Below, in pieces: positions 37,973 to 49,900 of a DNA stretch of 53,000 nucleotides (positions are counted from its first letter, which is position 1; each line of letters opens with the position of its first letter). The position numbers and the translations under genes are program-made. Below the pieces are notes generated by a model, which did no database searches, was not told the origin of the DNA, and saw only the letters and a program-made list of their open reading frames with translations. Origin of the DNA: Zelonia costaricensis (taxonomy: Eukaryota; Euglenozoa; Kinetoplastea; Trypanosomatida; Trypanosomatidae); the NCBI GenBank assembly GCA_030849075.1, contig JASAOO010003392.1, positions 1 through 53,000 on the forward strand, read 5' to 3'.

Positions 37973-40900
37973 ATGTACTCGCAGCAGAAGCGTCGCTCCA
38001 CCCAGACGAAGGCCGCCAGCGGGGCACCCGCCGCCCCCCTCGCGGCCGCCACCATGCCGGTGGCAAAACGCACCAAGCTGGAGGCGACGCAGCGCAATCC
38101 GGCGCACATCTCCAAAGACGTGGCCGACGCGTTCGGCACGGTCAACCCGCTCTCTGCCCGCCTCTACAGCGACGGCGTCAGCAGTGGTGCCCAGGTCGGG
38201 GTGCCCAATCGGCTGACGCAATGTCAGCCGCCAGGCACGGCGCCCGCGCCGCACGCACCCGGCACGACGGTGCCCGGGGCCGCGACGCCGGCGACGGTCA
38301 AGCCGGAGCCTGCCGCGTCCAGCCAGCGCCGCGGCGACACACGCATGGTGAACTCCCTCCAGGTCTTTCGGCCACCGACGCACACCGACGCCGAGCTGAA
38401 GGACGTCTTCTCCGCGTCGGCCAAGGCGAAGGCCGTCTCGCTGCGCCCCGCGCGCAGCGCGCCGCTGCCGGCAAAACTCGCGCCGCTCTCGGGCGGCGCC
38501 GCAGCGGGCACCGCCGACGCCGCCGCTGCCGCTGCCGAATCGCCGCAGGACACGACCACGGCAGAAGGCGCGGCAATGCGGGCGCTGGCGACGATCCCGC
38601 GCTTCCACAAGTCGACGTCGAACTCGCCGAACGAGTTCGTGTACCTGGTCATGCGAGCGCGCGGGATTCGCGACCCACTAAACCCGTATGACCTCCAGCC
38701 GATGGCGCGCACGGAGGCACAGGGCCGCAACTACTACACCGTGTCGGCCGCCGGCGTGACGCACTTCACCGAGGGCGGCGCGGAGTTCATCGAGCTGCCC
38801 AAGTGGGAGCGGGAGTGCCGCATCTTCCACGCGATTCGCGAGCTGCCCGTCTTCAGCGAGTACAAGCGCTGGCGCAACTTTGTGCTGTGGCGCAACCTCG
38901 TGCGGCGCAGCGCGACGGCGAACAGCCGCCAGTTCCTGTCCACGCACCTCTTCGCGGCCCACCCCACCCTGTCCGGCGCGCTGCAGGCGGTGCGCAACAT
39001 CTGCCTCGAGACGGCCGCCTCCGAGGACCTGTACCAGTCCAGCACCGAGACGTGCACTCTCGAGGTGTATACGACGGCGCTGCAGACGCACCTTCAGGAG
39101 GAGCGCCGCCGGCTCGAGAACATGATGAAGCGCATCCGCGACCACGTCGAGCAGGCGTGCAAGACGGCCATGTTCACGTGGCAGTTCGAGCGCGAGCGGC
39201 AGAAGCTGCTGTACGAGGACGCCGACCAACAGAAGCGCAAGGTGCTCGACATCCGCGAGCTCGGCACGCAGGAGAAGCCGTCGTACATTGAGCTCACGCA
39301 GCGCAAGACGATGTGCCGCCGCCTCACCGCCTTCATCAAGTTGTGCGACTACCTCGTCGTGGAGTGCTTGACGGGGCTCGCGTCGAAGGCGATCGCGCAC
39401 GTGCGACACGACCTGGAGGTAGCCAGCACCGCGGCGCCCGCTTCTGCCGCTGGAGCGACGGAGAAGACGCGCCGTGCGGCTGCGGGCGGTGCGAGTGGCG
39501 CGGCGGCCGCCAACGCCGCCCACGCCTTCACCGGCCCGCTGTGGAACGTCGAGGTGGTCTACAACACGGAGCAGCAGGCGATCGAGCTGGTGCCGTCGGC
39601 GTCGCAGATCCGCGAGGCCATCGAGGATGCTGTGGGCGACTACGTGCGCGCCGTCGGTGTTATTCCGCGGCTGACGTCGCTCAACACCTTCCTCATCTAC
39701 ACGAGCAACGCGCAGGACGAGCTGGGGAACGACACGGTTGGGGCGGGACCGGATGTGGCAGAGATGGTGATGGTGGAGGACTCGTACAAGCAGGATGTCG
39801 CTGCCATCCACGCGTCGCTGGCCAGCTCCTTCACCAAGATGCACCGCTACGCGCACACCTTCGAGGTGTTCCGCGAGATGTACATTAGCAACAGCCAGCT
39901 GCGCGAGTCGGCGCTGCTCGAGAGCAACGAGTCGCTGCACTACTTCCGCGAGCAGCTGGCCGCGCACAAGGCGCAGACGGAGTCGATCTCGTCGAACATT
40001 CCGAACTGCGCCGATGTCGGGATGATGCGGATGTGGACGGAGGGGCTGCGCGACTTCTTCACGCCAAGCCCGGTGACGTGCCTCGAGACCTTCCACCGCG
40101 CCCTCCCCGTCATTGCACGCCGGCGGAACGAGACGCTGCTGAAGGAGCTGCAGGAGCGCACCACGTATCTCGCCGCCGGGCCCAAGACGATCGAGCACTA
40201 CGTCGAGTACCTCGATTACTGCAACGCCCTCGAGGCCTCCTTCGACGACATCGCCGCCGCCTACGACGTTGTGCGCGAGCTCTTCGCGCTGCTGATGGAG
40301 GAGAAGATCGAAGTGAGCGAAGAGGACGACGAGACATACCGCAGCGGTACCCGCCCGCAGTTCGACAAGCTGCGCACGCTGCTGCAGACGACCGAGGACA
40401 GCAAGGAGGCACAGCAGCGCTTCTTCAGCCGCAGCATCGAAGAGGAGATGGACCAGCTGCGCCGCCGCATCGAGTCCGTCTACGACCGCGCCGGCCAGCC
40501 GATCGTCATGTCGGGCGAGGCCGAGGTGTCTGAGGCGAATACGTACATGAAGGCGCTGCTCGAGGAAGCCGAGGGCATCGCCGCGCGGGAGAAGAAGCTG
40601 CGCGAGTTCCAGATCGAGATCGGCGCCGAGGAGACCGTCGTCGAGGTGATGACGGAGATGCTCAACGACGTCAGCATCAAGGCGCGGCTGTGGACCGGCA
40701 TCGGCGACTGGAACACCTTCATGGAGGAGACGAGCGCGCTGCCCTTTGAGCAGCTTGACGTGCCAGCGGTGCAGGAGGTTGTGCAGAAGTACTCGGCGCT
40801 TGTGAAGCAGGTGTCGTCGAAGCTGGCGAGCAACGCCGCCGTGCCGCGGCTGCGCAGCAGCGTCGAAGAGTGGCGGCAGCTGCTGCCCATCCTGCAGGCG

Positions 40901-43900
40901 CTCACAAACCCGTCGCTGAAGTCGGAGCACAACGCCAGGATCTCGCTCATTGTCGGCCCGGTCGCCGACACGACCGGCGGCGCGGCCAAGACGCTCAGCG
41001 AGTGGGCGAGCCAGTTCACGATCGGCATGCTGCTGCAGCACAACATCCTCAAGTACCGCGACGAGGTGCTCGCCGTCAGCGCGTCCGCCACTGAGGAGGA
41101 CAAGTTGCAGAAGCAGATCGACAAGGTCAACGCGGTGTGGAACGGCGGCGGCCCGAAGCCGGCGGCGGAGTTCCAGTTCCACGCGCACAAGGATAGCAAG
41201 GACGTCTTCACGCTCGTCGGCGCGTCAGTCGAGGACGTGACGACGCTGCTGGACGACTCCGCTGTGGCCATTTCGACCATCGGCAGCAGCAAGCACTGCC
41301 AGGGCGTGCTGCGCTCGCAGGTGGACCGGTGGGAGAACCGGCTCAAGTACATGCTTGAGACGCTGGAGAAGTGGGTCGAGCTGCAGCGCAACTGGATCTA
41401 CCTCGAGAACATCTTCTCGTCGGTGGAGATTCGCAGCCAGTGGAAGGACGACGCGCAGCGCTTCGAGAAGGTCGACCGCTTCTACCGCGACCTGATGCGG
41501 AAGGCGCACGACTTGCCAACGGCGTACCGCAGCCTCCTGATCAACCCGCCCTCCTTCGACACGGCCGACGCCGCCGCCGGTGGCGGCCGCACGCTGAAGC
41601 ACGACCTCGAGACGTACATCAAGGAGCTGGAGAAGGTGCTCGTGAGCTTGGAGCGGAAGCTGGAGGAGAAGCGGCGCGCCTTCCCCCGCTTCTACTTCCT
41701 GAGCAACGACGACCTGCTCGACTTGCTGGCCAAGGTGAAGACGCCGGAGCTGATGATGCCGCACATGCTCAAGATGTTCGACGGCATCAAGTCCCTCACG
41801 CTGTCGGCGCAGAACGACATCACGCACCTCAACTCGATGGAGGGGGAGCAGGTGGAGCTGGACCACCAGGGCATCAAGGCGCGCGGCCCCGTCGAGGTCT
41901 GGATGGACCTCCTCGAGCGCGAGATGTTCGCGACCCTGCGTCGGCGCGCGCAGCGCTGCCTCGAGGACTACGAGGCGCGGCAGGACCGCACGGACTGGAT
42001 GTTCCAGCACCCCGTGCAGCTCGTCCTGATTGTCGAGCAGCTGCTGTGGACGCGCGGGGTTGAGGAGGTGCTGGACCGCACCGACTCGCCCCAGCTGATG
42101 CTGCGCCTGCGCGACGAGCAGCGCCGCAACCTCGAGGTGCTGGCCGAGCTGACAGCGCGCAACCTGTCCAAGGTGCAGCGCGTGCTCCTCTCGACGATCA
42201 TCACGATCGACGTGCACGGCCGCGATCTTGTCGAGGAGATGTGCGACAGCGGCGTCGCCGAGTCGCGCGAGTTTGGCTGGACGAAGCAGCTGCGCGTGTA
42301 CTGGGAGAAGGACGCGGACGGCAACGGCACCGTCTTCATCCGGCAGAACAACTCGCGCTTCGTGTACGGCTACGAGTACCTCGGCGCGCAGGGCCGCCTC
42401 GTCATCACGCCGCTGACGGACCGCATCTACATGACCGTGACGGGCGCCCTCAAGTTGCACCTCGGCGCCTCGCCGGCCGGGCCCGCCGGGACGGGCAAGA
42501 CGGAGACGGTGAAGGACCTCGCGAAGAACCTGGCGCGGCAGTGCATCGTGTACAACTGCTCCGACGGCGTCACGTACAAGATGATGGAGAAGTTCTTCTC
42601 CGGCCTCATCCAGACCGGCGCGTGGGCGTGCCTCGACGAGTTCAACCGCATCAACATCGAGGTGCTCTCCGTCATTGCGTCGCAGCTGCTCGAGATCAAG
42701 CTGGCGCTGCAGAATGCGCAGGAGACGTTCACGTTCCAGGGCACGCCCGAGGTGCGGGTGCGGCGGACGTACGGCGCCTTCGTCACGATGAACCCCGGCT
42801 ACGCGGGTCGCACGGAGCTGCCCGACAACCTCAAGATCCTCTTCCGACCGGTCGCGTGCATGACACCGGACTTCCGCATGATTGCCGAGGTCATCCTGTA
42901 CTCGGAGGGCTTCAAGAACGCGCACGACCTCTCGCTCAAGATCACGCAGCTGTACAAGCTCAGCTCCGAGCAGCTCTCCCCGCAGGACCACTACGACTTC
43001 GGCATGCGCGCGCTCAAGTCGATCCTGGTCATGGCCGGCGACCTCAAGCGCTCGCAGCCCGACGTCGAGGAGGACCTGACGCTGATCGTCGCGTGTAACG
43101 ACTCCAACGTGCCCAAGTTCGTCGCCGAGGACATTCCGCTGTTCAACGGCATCATGCAAGACCTCTTCCCCGGCGTCCACTTCCCAGAGCGTGTCTACGA
43201 AGAGCTGCTGCCGGCGATGCAGCGCATCATGGGCGAGAAGAAGCTGGTCGACGCCGGCCAGTGGGTGAAGAAGGGCATTCAGTTCTACGAGACCCTGATT
43301 GTGCGGCACGGCGTCATGCTTGTCGGCGTGACGGGCACCGGCAAGACGGAGGCGCGGCAGTGCATTGCCGAGGCGCTGACGAACCTCGCCGCGGCCGGGA
43401 GCACGAACAAGATGGCGCGGCCGGTGCTGGAGTTCATCATCAACCCCAAGTCGGTGCTCTTGCACGAGCTCTACGGCCAGCTCGACGTGAACACGAACGA
43501 GTGGAAGGACGGCGTGCTGGCGGCCATCGCGAAGGAGTGCGTGCGCGCCTCGGAGGGGTCGCAGAACCACCGGTGGATGGTCTTCGACGGCCCGGTCGAC
43601 ACCCTCTGGATCGAGTCCCTCAACTCCGTGCTGGACGACAGCAAGCTGCTCTGCCTCGACAGCGGCGAGCGGATTAAGCTGCCGGACACGATCCATATGC
43701 TGTTCGAGGTCGCCGACCTGGCCGTCGCCTCGCCGGCCACCGTCTCCCGCTGCGGCATGGTCTACGTCGATGCCGCCGACCTGCCGTGGCGCGCCGTGGC
43801 CGGGAAGTGGAGCGAGACGACACTGGCGGCCGCCGGGGCGCCGCCGCAGTGCCGCGCCTACGTGCTGTCGCTCTTTGACGCGCACGTGGAGAAGGGCCTG

Positions 43901-46900
43901 GCGTGGCTGAACCAGCTGCCGGCGTCCGCCTGCCTCATGAGCGCCGGCGACATCAACGTGGTGCAGTCGCTCTGCGACCTCTTCACGTCGCTGCTGCGGG
44001 TGAACAAGGTGCAGCTGATGGCCGACCCGCTCGACGAGGTGCCGCCGCCGGCGGACGATCCGGTCTTCCGGGAGCGCAACGAGATCTGCAACGCCGTCTT
44101 TGCCTTTTCCTTCGTCTGGTCCATCGGCGGCAACGTCGACCACGCTGCGATGGAGAGCTTCGACACGCTGACGCGCACCCTGCTCGAGTCCGTCGTGCGC
44201 TTCCCGAACTACGGCAGCGTGTACGACTACACGATCAACTTCTCCACCCGCCTGCTCGTGCCGTGGGAGTCGCTGGTGCCTGAGTTCACGTACAGCCCGG
44301 CGATGCCGTACTTCAACATCCTTGTCCCGACGGTGGACACGGTGCGCTACAGCACCATTGCCCAGACGCTGCTGCAGTGCCGCAAGCCGATCCTCTTCAA
44401 CGGCCAAACCGGCGTCGGCAAGACGTTCATCATGGCCGACTGCCTGCAGCGCAACAAGGAGGCGCTGCAGCTGTCGCTCGTCACGTTCCAGTTCAGCGCG
44501 CAGACGTCGTCGGAGCGGACGCAGGAGCTGATCGAGGCGAAGCTGAAGCCGAAGCGCAAGAACCTGCTCGGCGCCGCGCCCGGCAAGTCCGTTGTGCTCT
44601 TCATCGACGACCTCAACATGCCCGCCGTCGAGGTGTTTGGCGCGTCGCCGCCGATCGAGCTGCTGCGGCAGCTGATGGGGCAGGGCGGCTTCTACGACCG
44701 CAAGGTTGCTGGCATGTGGAAGGCGGTGCAGGACGTCACGGTCGTGTCGGCGTGCGGGCCACCTGAGGGCGGCCGCAACCCCATCACGGCGCGCCTCACC
44801 CGCCTCTTCCACCTCCTCCAGGTCGCCACTCTGACGGACGACTCGATGAAGCGCATCTTCAGCTCCATCCTCGGCGGCTTCCTCGAGGCCAAGAACTTCA
44901 CCCGCGAGGTGCGCGATCTGGCGCCGGCGCTGGTGATGGCCAGCGTCGACGTCTTCAACATTATTCGGGACGCCCTGCGGCCGCGGCCGGCAACGCCGCA
45001 CTACACGTTCAACCTCCGCGACCTCTCCAAGGTGTTCCAGGGCATGACGCAGGTCATCCCACGCGTTTGCCGTGAGGCGGCGACCTTTGTGCGGCTGTGG
45101 ATGCACGAGGTGATGCGCTGCTTCTACGATCGCCTCGCCACCGCGCAGGACCGCGAGTACTTCATCAACGACGTGCTGGCCGAGGCGACCTCGCGCGTGC
45201 ACCCCGGCGCCGCGGAGAGCCTCAAGGCGGCGCCGCTGCTGTGGGCCGACTTCACGCGCTTCGGCGCGGTGGAGAAGGTGTATGAGGAGGTGCCGGAGGT
45301 GCAGCGCCTGGCGCAGGTGCTGGAGGAGTACCAGGATGACTACAACGCCACGGTGGCGACGGCCAAGCCGGACGACGGCAGCGGCAGCGGCTCGACGACT
45401 GTGCAGGCCTCGCAGCTAGGCCTCGTCTTCTTCAAGGACCACTGCGAGCACATCGCCCGCATCATCCGCATTCTCCGGCAGCCGCGCGGCAACGTGCTGC
45501 TTGTCGGCGTCGGGGGCTCTGGCAAGCGCTCGCTGACGCGCCTCGCCGCCTTCGTTGGTGGCTGCCGCATCTTCGAGACCTCGGTGGGCAAGGGCTACAG
45601 CATGAACGACTTTCACGAGTTCCTGCTGGAGGTGTACACGTACGCCGGCGTGAAGAACGAGCCGTGCGTGATGCTGCTGTCGGACAACCAGATCGTCGAT
45701 GAGGCCATGCTGGAGGACGTGAACAACATTCTCAACTCGGGCGAGGTGCCCTCGCTCTTCAACGCCGAGGAGCGCGAGAAGCGCATCAACGCGTGCATCG
45801 AGGCGGCCCAGCAGCACGGCATCACGAGCCGCGAGGAGATCTACAACTTCTTCATCAACCGGGTGCGCGACAACATGCACGTCGCGCTATGCATGAGCCC
45901 CGTCGGCGACCAGTTCCGCACGCGCTGCCGCCAGTTCCCGTCTCTGACGAACTGCTGCTCGGTTGACTGGTTTGATGAGTGGCCGCGCGAGGCGCTGGAG
46001 GGGGTGGCGCGGCGCATGCTACTCGACTTCGCCGGCGTCGTGCCGCCGAGCTTCCACGAGATGCTGCCGCAGCTCTGCGTCGACGTGCACGCCGCGACGA
46101 CGGAGACGTCGCAGCAGTACTACGACGAGCTGCGCCGGCGCTACTACATCACGCCGACGTCGTACCTCGAGTTCATCGAGACGTACAAGGCGCTGCTGCT
46201 CAGCCGGCGCAGCCGCGTGGAGGCGCAGCTGGGGCAGGTGCAGAACGGCACGGAGAAGATGCGCGAGACGGAGGAAACCATCACGAAGATGAAGGCGGAG
46301 ATCGAGGTGAAGCGGCCGCAGCTCGAGAAGGCGTCCGCGGAGACGCAGACCGTCGTGGCGGACCTCAAGGTGCGCCAGGCGAAGGCGGCCGAGGTGCAGG
46401 TCCAGGTGCGGGCGCAGCAGGACAGCGCCACAGTGCAGCAGCACGACGCGTCGCAGATCGCGGCGGAGGCGAACGCGCGGCTGGCCGAGGCCAAGCCGAT
46501 CATCGACAAGGCCAAGGCCGCGCTCGACACGATCCAGGCCAGCGACCTCAACGAGCTCCGCTCCTTCGCCAACCCGCCGTCGGCGGTGCTGAAGACGACG
46601 CAGGCGTGCATGACGATGTTCGAGCCCAAGGAGTTCAACGGCTCGTGGTCGGGCAACATGGACTGGAAGGGCGCGCGCGAGTTTCTGTCGCACCGGCCGC
46701 TGCTGGACATGATCCGGGGCTACCCCACCGACAACGTGAAGCCGGCGATCCTGCAGAAGGTCCAGAAGTTCGTCAGCGACCCGGAGTTCACCGTGGAGGT
46801 GTGCTCATCGAAGGGGTCGCAGACGTGCGGCTCCCTCTGCGCGTGGGTGCACGCGGTGAATGAGTACTCCAAGGTGGTCAAGGAGGTGGCGCCGATGCGC

Positions 46901-49900
46901 CAGGCCGCGGCGGAGGCGGAGCAGCACCTCGCCGAGACGAACGCGAAGCTGCAGGCGGCGCAGCAGCAGCTGAAGGAGGTGGAGAAGGAGCTGTCGGACC
47001 TCGAGCAGCGCTACCAGAGCAGCGTGACGAAGAAGAACGACCTCGAGCGCGGCCTGCAGCTCTGTATCAACCGCCTGCGCAACGCCGAGACGCTCTCCGG
47101 CTCGCTGCGCAGCGAGGGCGCGCGCTGGTCGGAGAACATCAAGCTGCTCACGGCGCAGCTGGCCGCGCTGCCATTGCAGGTGTTCATGGCGAGCGCCGCG
47201 GTGGCGTACTTCGGCGCCTTCACCCCGGCCTTCCGCCAGCGCCTCATCGCGCGCTGGAAGACGGACCTCGCCGGTCGCGGGTGCGAGGTTGGCGACTTCG
47301 CCCTCACCGAGGTCCTCGGCGACCCGGTCGACACGCTCAACTGGCAGGTGAACGGGCTGCCGACCGACGAGACGTCGACGGAGAACGCGATCGTCGCTAT
47401 GCTGTCGGTGGCACCGCGCCGCTGGCCGCTCTTCATCGACCCGCAGGAGCAGGCTGTGAAGTGGCTGCTGCGACAGTTCCAGCAGACCCAGCCGGCGAGC
47501 GGGTCGGGCGCCGCGGCGTCGAAGAGTCGCAACCTGCTGCGCGTCATCAAGCTCACAGACCCGACGTGGATGCGGACGCTCGAGGCGCAGATCCGCCTTG
47601 GCGGCGTCGTCATCGTCGACGACGTCGGCGAGTCACTCGATCCAGCGCTGGAGCCGCTCATCGCGCGCCGCGTCTTTGCAGCCGACGGCGGCGGTCTGCA
47701 GATCCAGCTGACGCCGCAGTCCGGCCCAATCGACTACCACCCCAGCTTCCGTCTCTTCCTGTGCAGCAAGCTGCCGAACCCGGTGTACCTGCCGGACATC
47801 AGCACCCGCGTGACGCTGCTCAACTTCACGGCGACGATGGAGGGGCTGTCGGAGCAGATGCTCGGCGAGGTGGTCGCCATCGAGCAGCGGGCCATGGAGG
47901 AGGAGAAGAACTCGATCATCCAGCGCATTGCGCAGGGCCAGCGCCGTCTCAAGGCGATCGAAGAGAGCATCCTGGAGCGGCTGCAGGCCACCAAGGGCAA
48001 CATCCTCGACGACGAGGACCTCATCCAGGAGCTGCAGTCGGCGCAGTCCAGTGCGGAGGTGATCAGCCGCAGCCAGACGGAGGCCAACGAAAAGATGCGC
48101 ATCATCTCCATCGCGCGCGAGCGCTACCGCAGCGTCGCCGTGCGGGCTGCGCTGTTGTTCTTTGTGCTGGCCGACGTGAGCCGCATGGACCCCATGTACC
48201 AGTACTCGCTGCAGTACTTCGTGAAGCTCGTGCAGCTGCAGGTGGAGGGGACGACGAAGCCGGCGGGGTACAGCGAGGCGGACGCGGCGATGCTGGTGGC
48301 GCACCTGCAGTCTGTCGTCAACAACCTGACGAGCGCGACGTACATGCAGATTTGCCGCGGCCTCTTCAACAAGGACAAGACGATCCTGTCGCTGCTCATC
48401 GCGACAGCCATTGCGCGGCACGACGGCGTCATCGCTGAGGAGGAGTGGCAGTACTTTGTGCGCGCCTCTGCCTTCGTCGCATCGGAGCTGCCGGCGCAGC
48501 CGGAGGCTGTCACGGCGTGGATGAACCGCGTGCAGTGGGAGCTGGCCGAGGCGCTGAGCCGCACCGTGCCCGCCTTCCACGGCCTCGTAGAGAGCCTCGC
48601 GGGCGACTCGGAGGCGTGGCGCGCCGTGGTGCAGTCTGACCTGCCGCACACGGCGGTGCTGCCCGGGGAGTGGCAGTCCCGCCTGCAGCTCTTCCAGCGC
48701 GTCTTGCTCATCCGCTGCTTCCGCGAGGAGAAGCTGTTCTTCGCGCTGTCCGACTACGTCACGGAGACGATGGGGCCCGCGTTCATCGAAACGCCGCCGA
48801 TGGACCTCGCCCGCACGCTGCGGGACAGCACGGCGTACACGCCGATCGTGTTCATCCTGTCGCAGGGCGCCGACCCGATGGAGGCGCTGCAGTCGCTGGC
48901 CCGGGCGGAGGAGCGCGACCTGCAGTACGTCAGCCTCGGGCAGGGCCAGAGCGAGAACGCGAAGCGGCTCATCGCGACGTGCCGCAAGTCGGGTGCGTGG
49001 GCGCTCCTGCAGAATTGCCACCTTTCGCAAACCTTCATGCCCGAGCTCTCGGCGATTGTGGCGAGCCTCCAGCCCGGCTCGACGGGCGCTGTCGAGGTGC
49101 ACAGGGACTTCCGGCTGTGGCTGACGTCGATGCCGACCGACTTCTTCCCGGTGTTTGTGCTGCAGTCGAGTGTGAAGCTGACGAACGAGCCGCCGACCGG
49201 GCTGCGGGCAAACATGCTGCGCTGCTTCAGCGAGCTGACGCCGCAGGAGTACGAGGCCTTTGGCGAGGACGCCACTATCGGTAAGGAGCCGAAGGGACGC
49301 GCCTTTAAGAAGCTGCTGTACGGCCTGTGCTTCTTCCACTCGGTCGTGCTGGAGCGGCGCAAGTTCGGGCCGCTCGGGTGGAATGTGAAGTACGAGTGGA
49401 ACGACACGGACTTCCACGTGTCCAAGCAGTGGCTGCGGCTCTTTTTCGAGGAGCAGGAGACGATTCCGTGGGAGTCGCTCGAGTACATCATTGGCCAGAT
49501 CAACTACGGCGGCCGCGTCACCGACCCCCAAGACCGCGGCACCCTGATCACCATCCTGCGCAACTACCTCTGCCCGCCGATCCTGAACGAGGGGCACCGC
49601 TTCTGCGAGGAGGGCAACTATGTCGTTCCGCCGTGCGGCACCCTCGAGGAGGCGCAGGCGCACATCCACGCGATGTCGCTGGTGGATGAGCCGGCCGTGT
49701 TCGGCATGCACGACAACGCGAACCTGCGCTACCAGCTGCAGACGAGCGAGTACCTGCTCAGCAAGATCGTCTCCATCCAGCCTCGCCTCCTCGGCGCGGC
49801 CGGCGGCACCGGTGCGACGCCGGAGGACGAGGTGCGGCGCAAGTGCCAGGAGTTCGAGGCTGCGCTGCCGGCGCCGCTGACGCGCGAGGAGTCTGGGCCG

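Noticed and set aside
36961..38691. 576-codon + strand frame overlapping the dynein start
   Set aside because: The first part is Pro/Thr/His-rich spacer translation and the second part is an out-of-frame shadow of the dynein N-terminus.
41225..45202. Antisense open frame of 1325 codons under the dynein gene
   Set aside because: GC-rich third positions of the sense gene remove stops on the opposite strand; the translation is Arg/His/Val/Leu/Asp/Glu-rich without domains. The same holds for 38678-41188 and 47633-49960 on the - strand.
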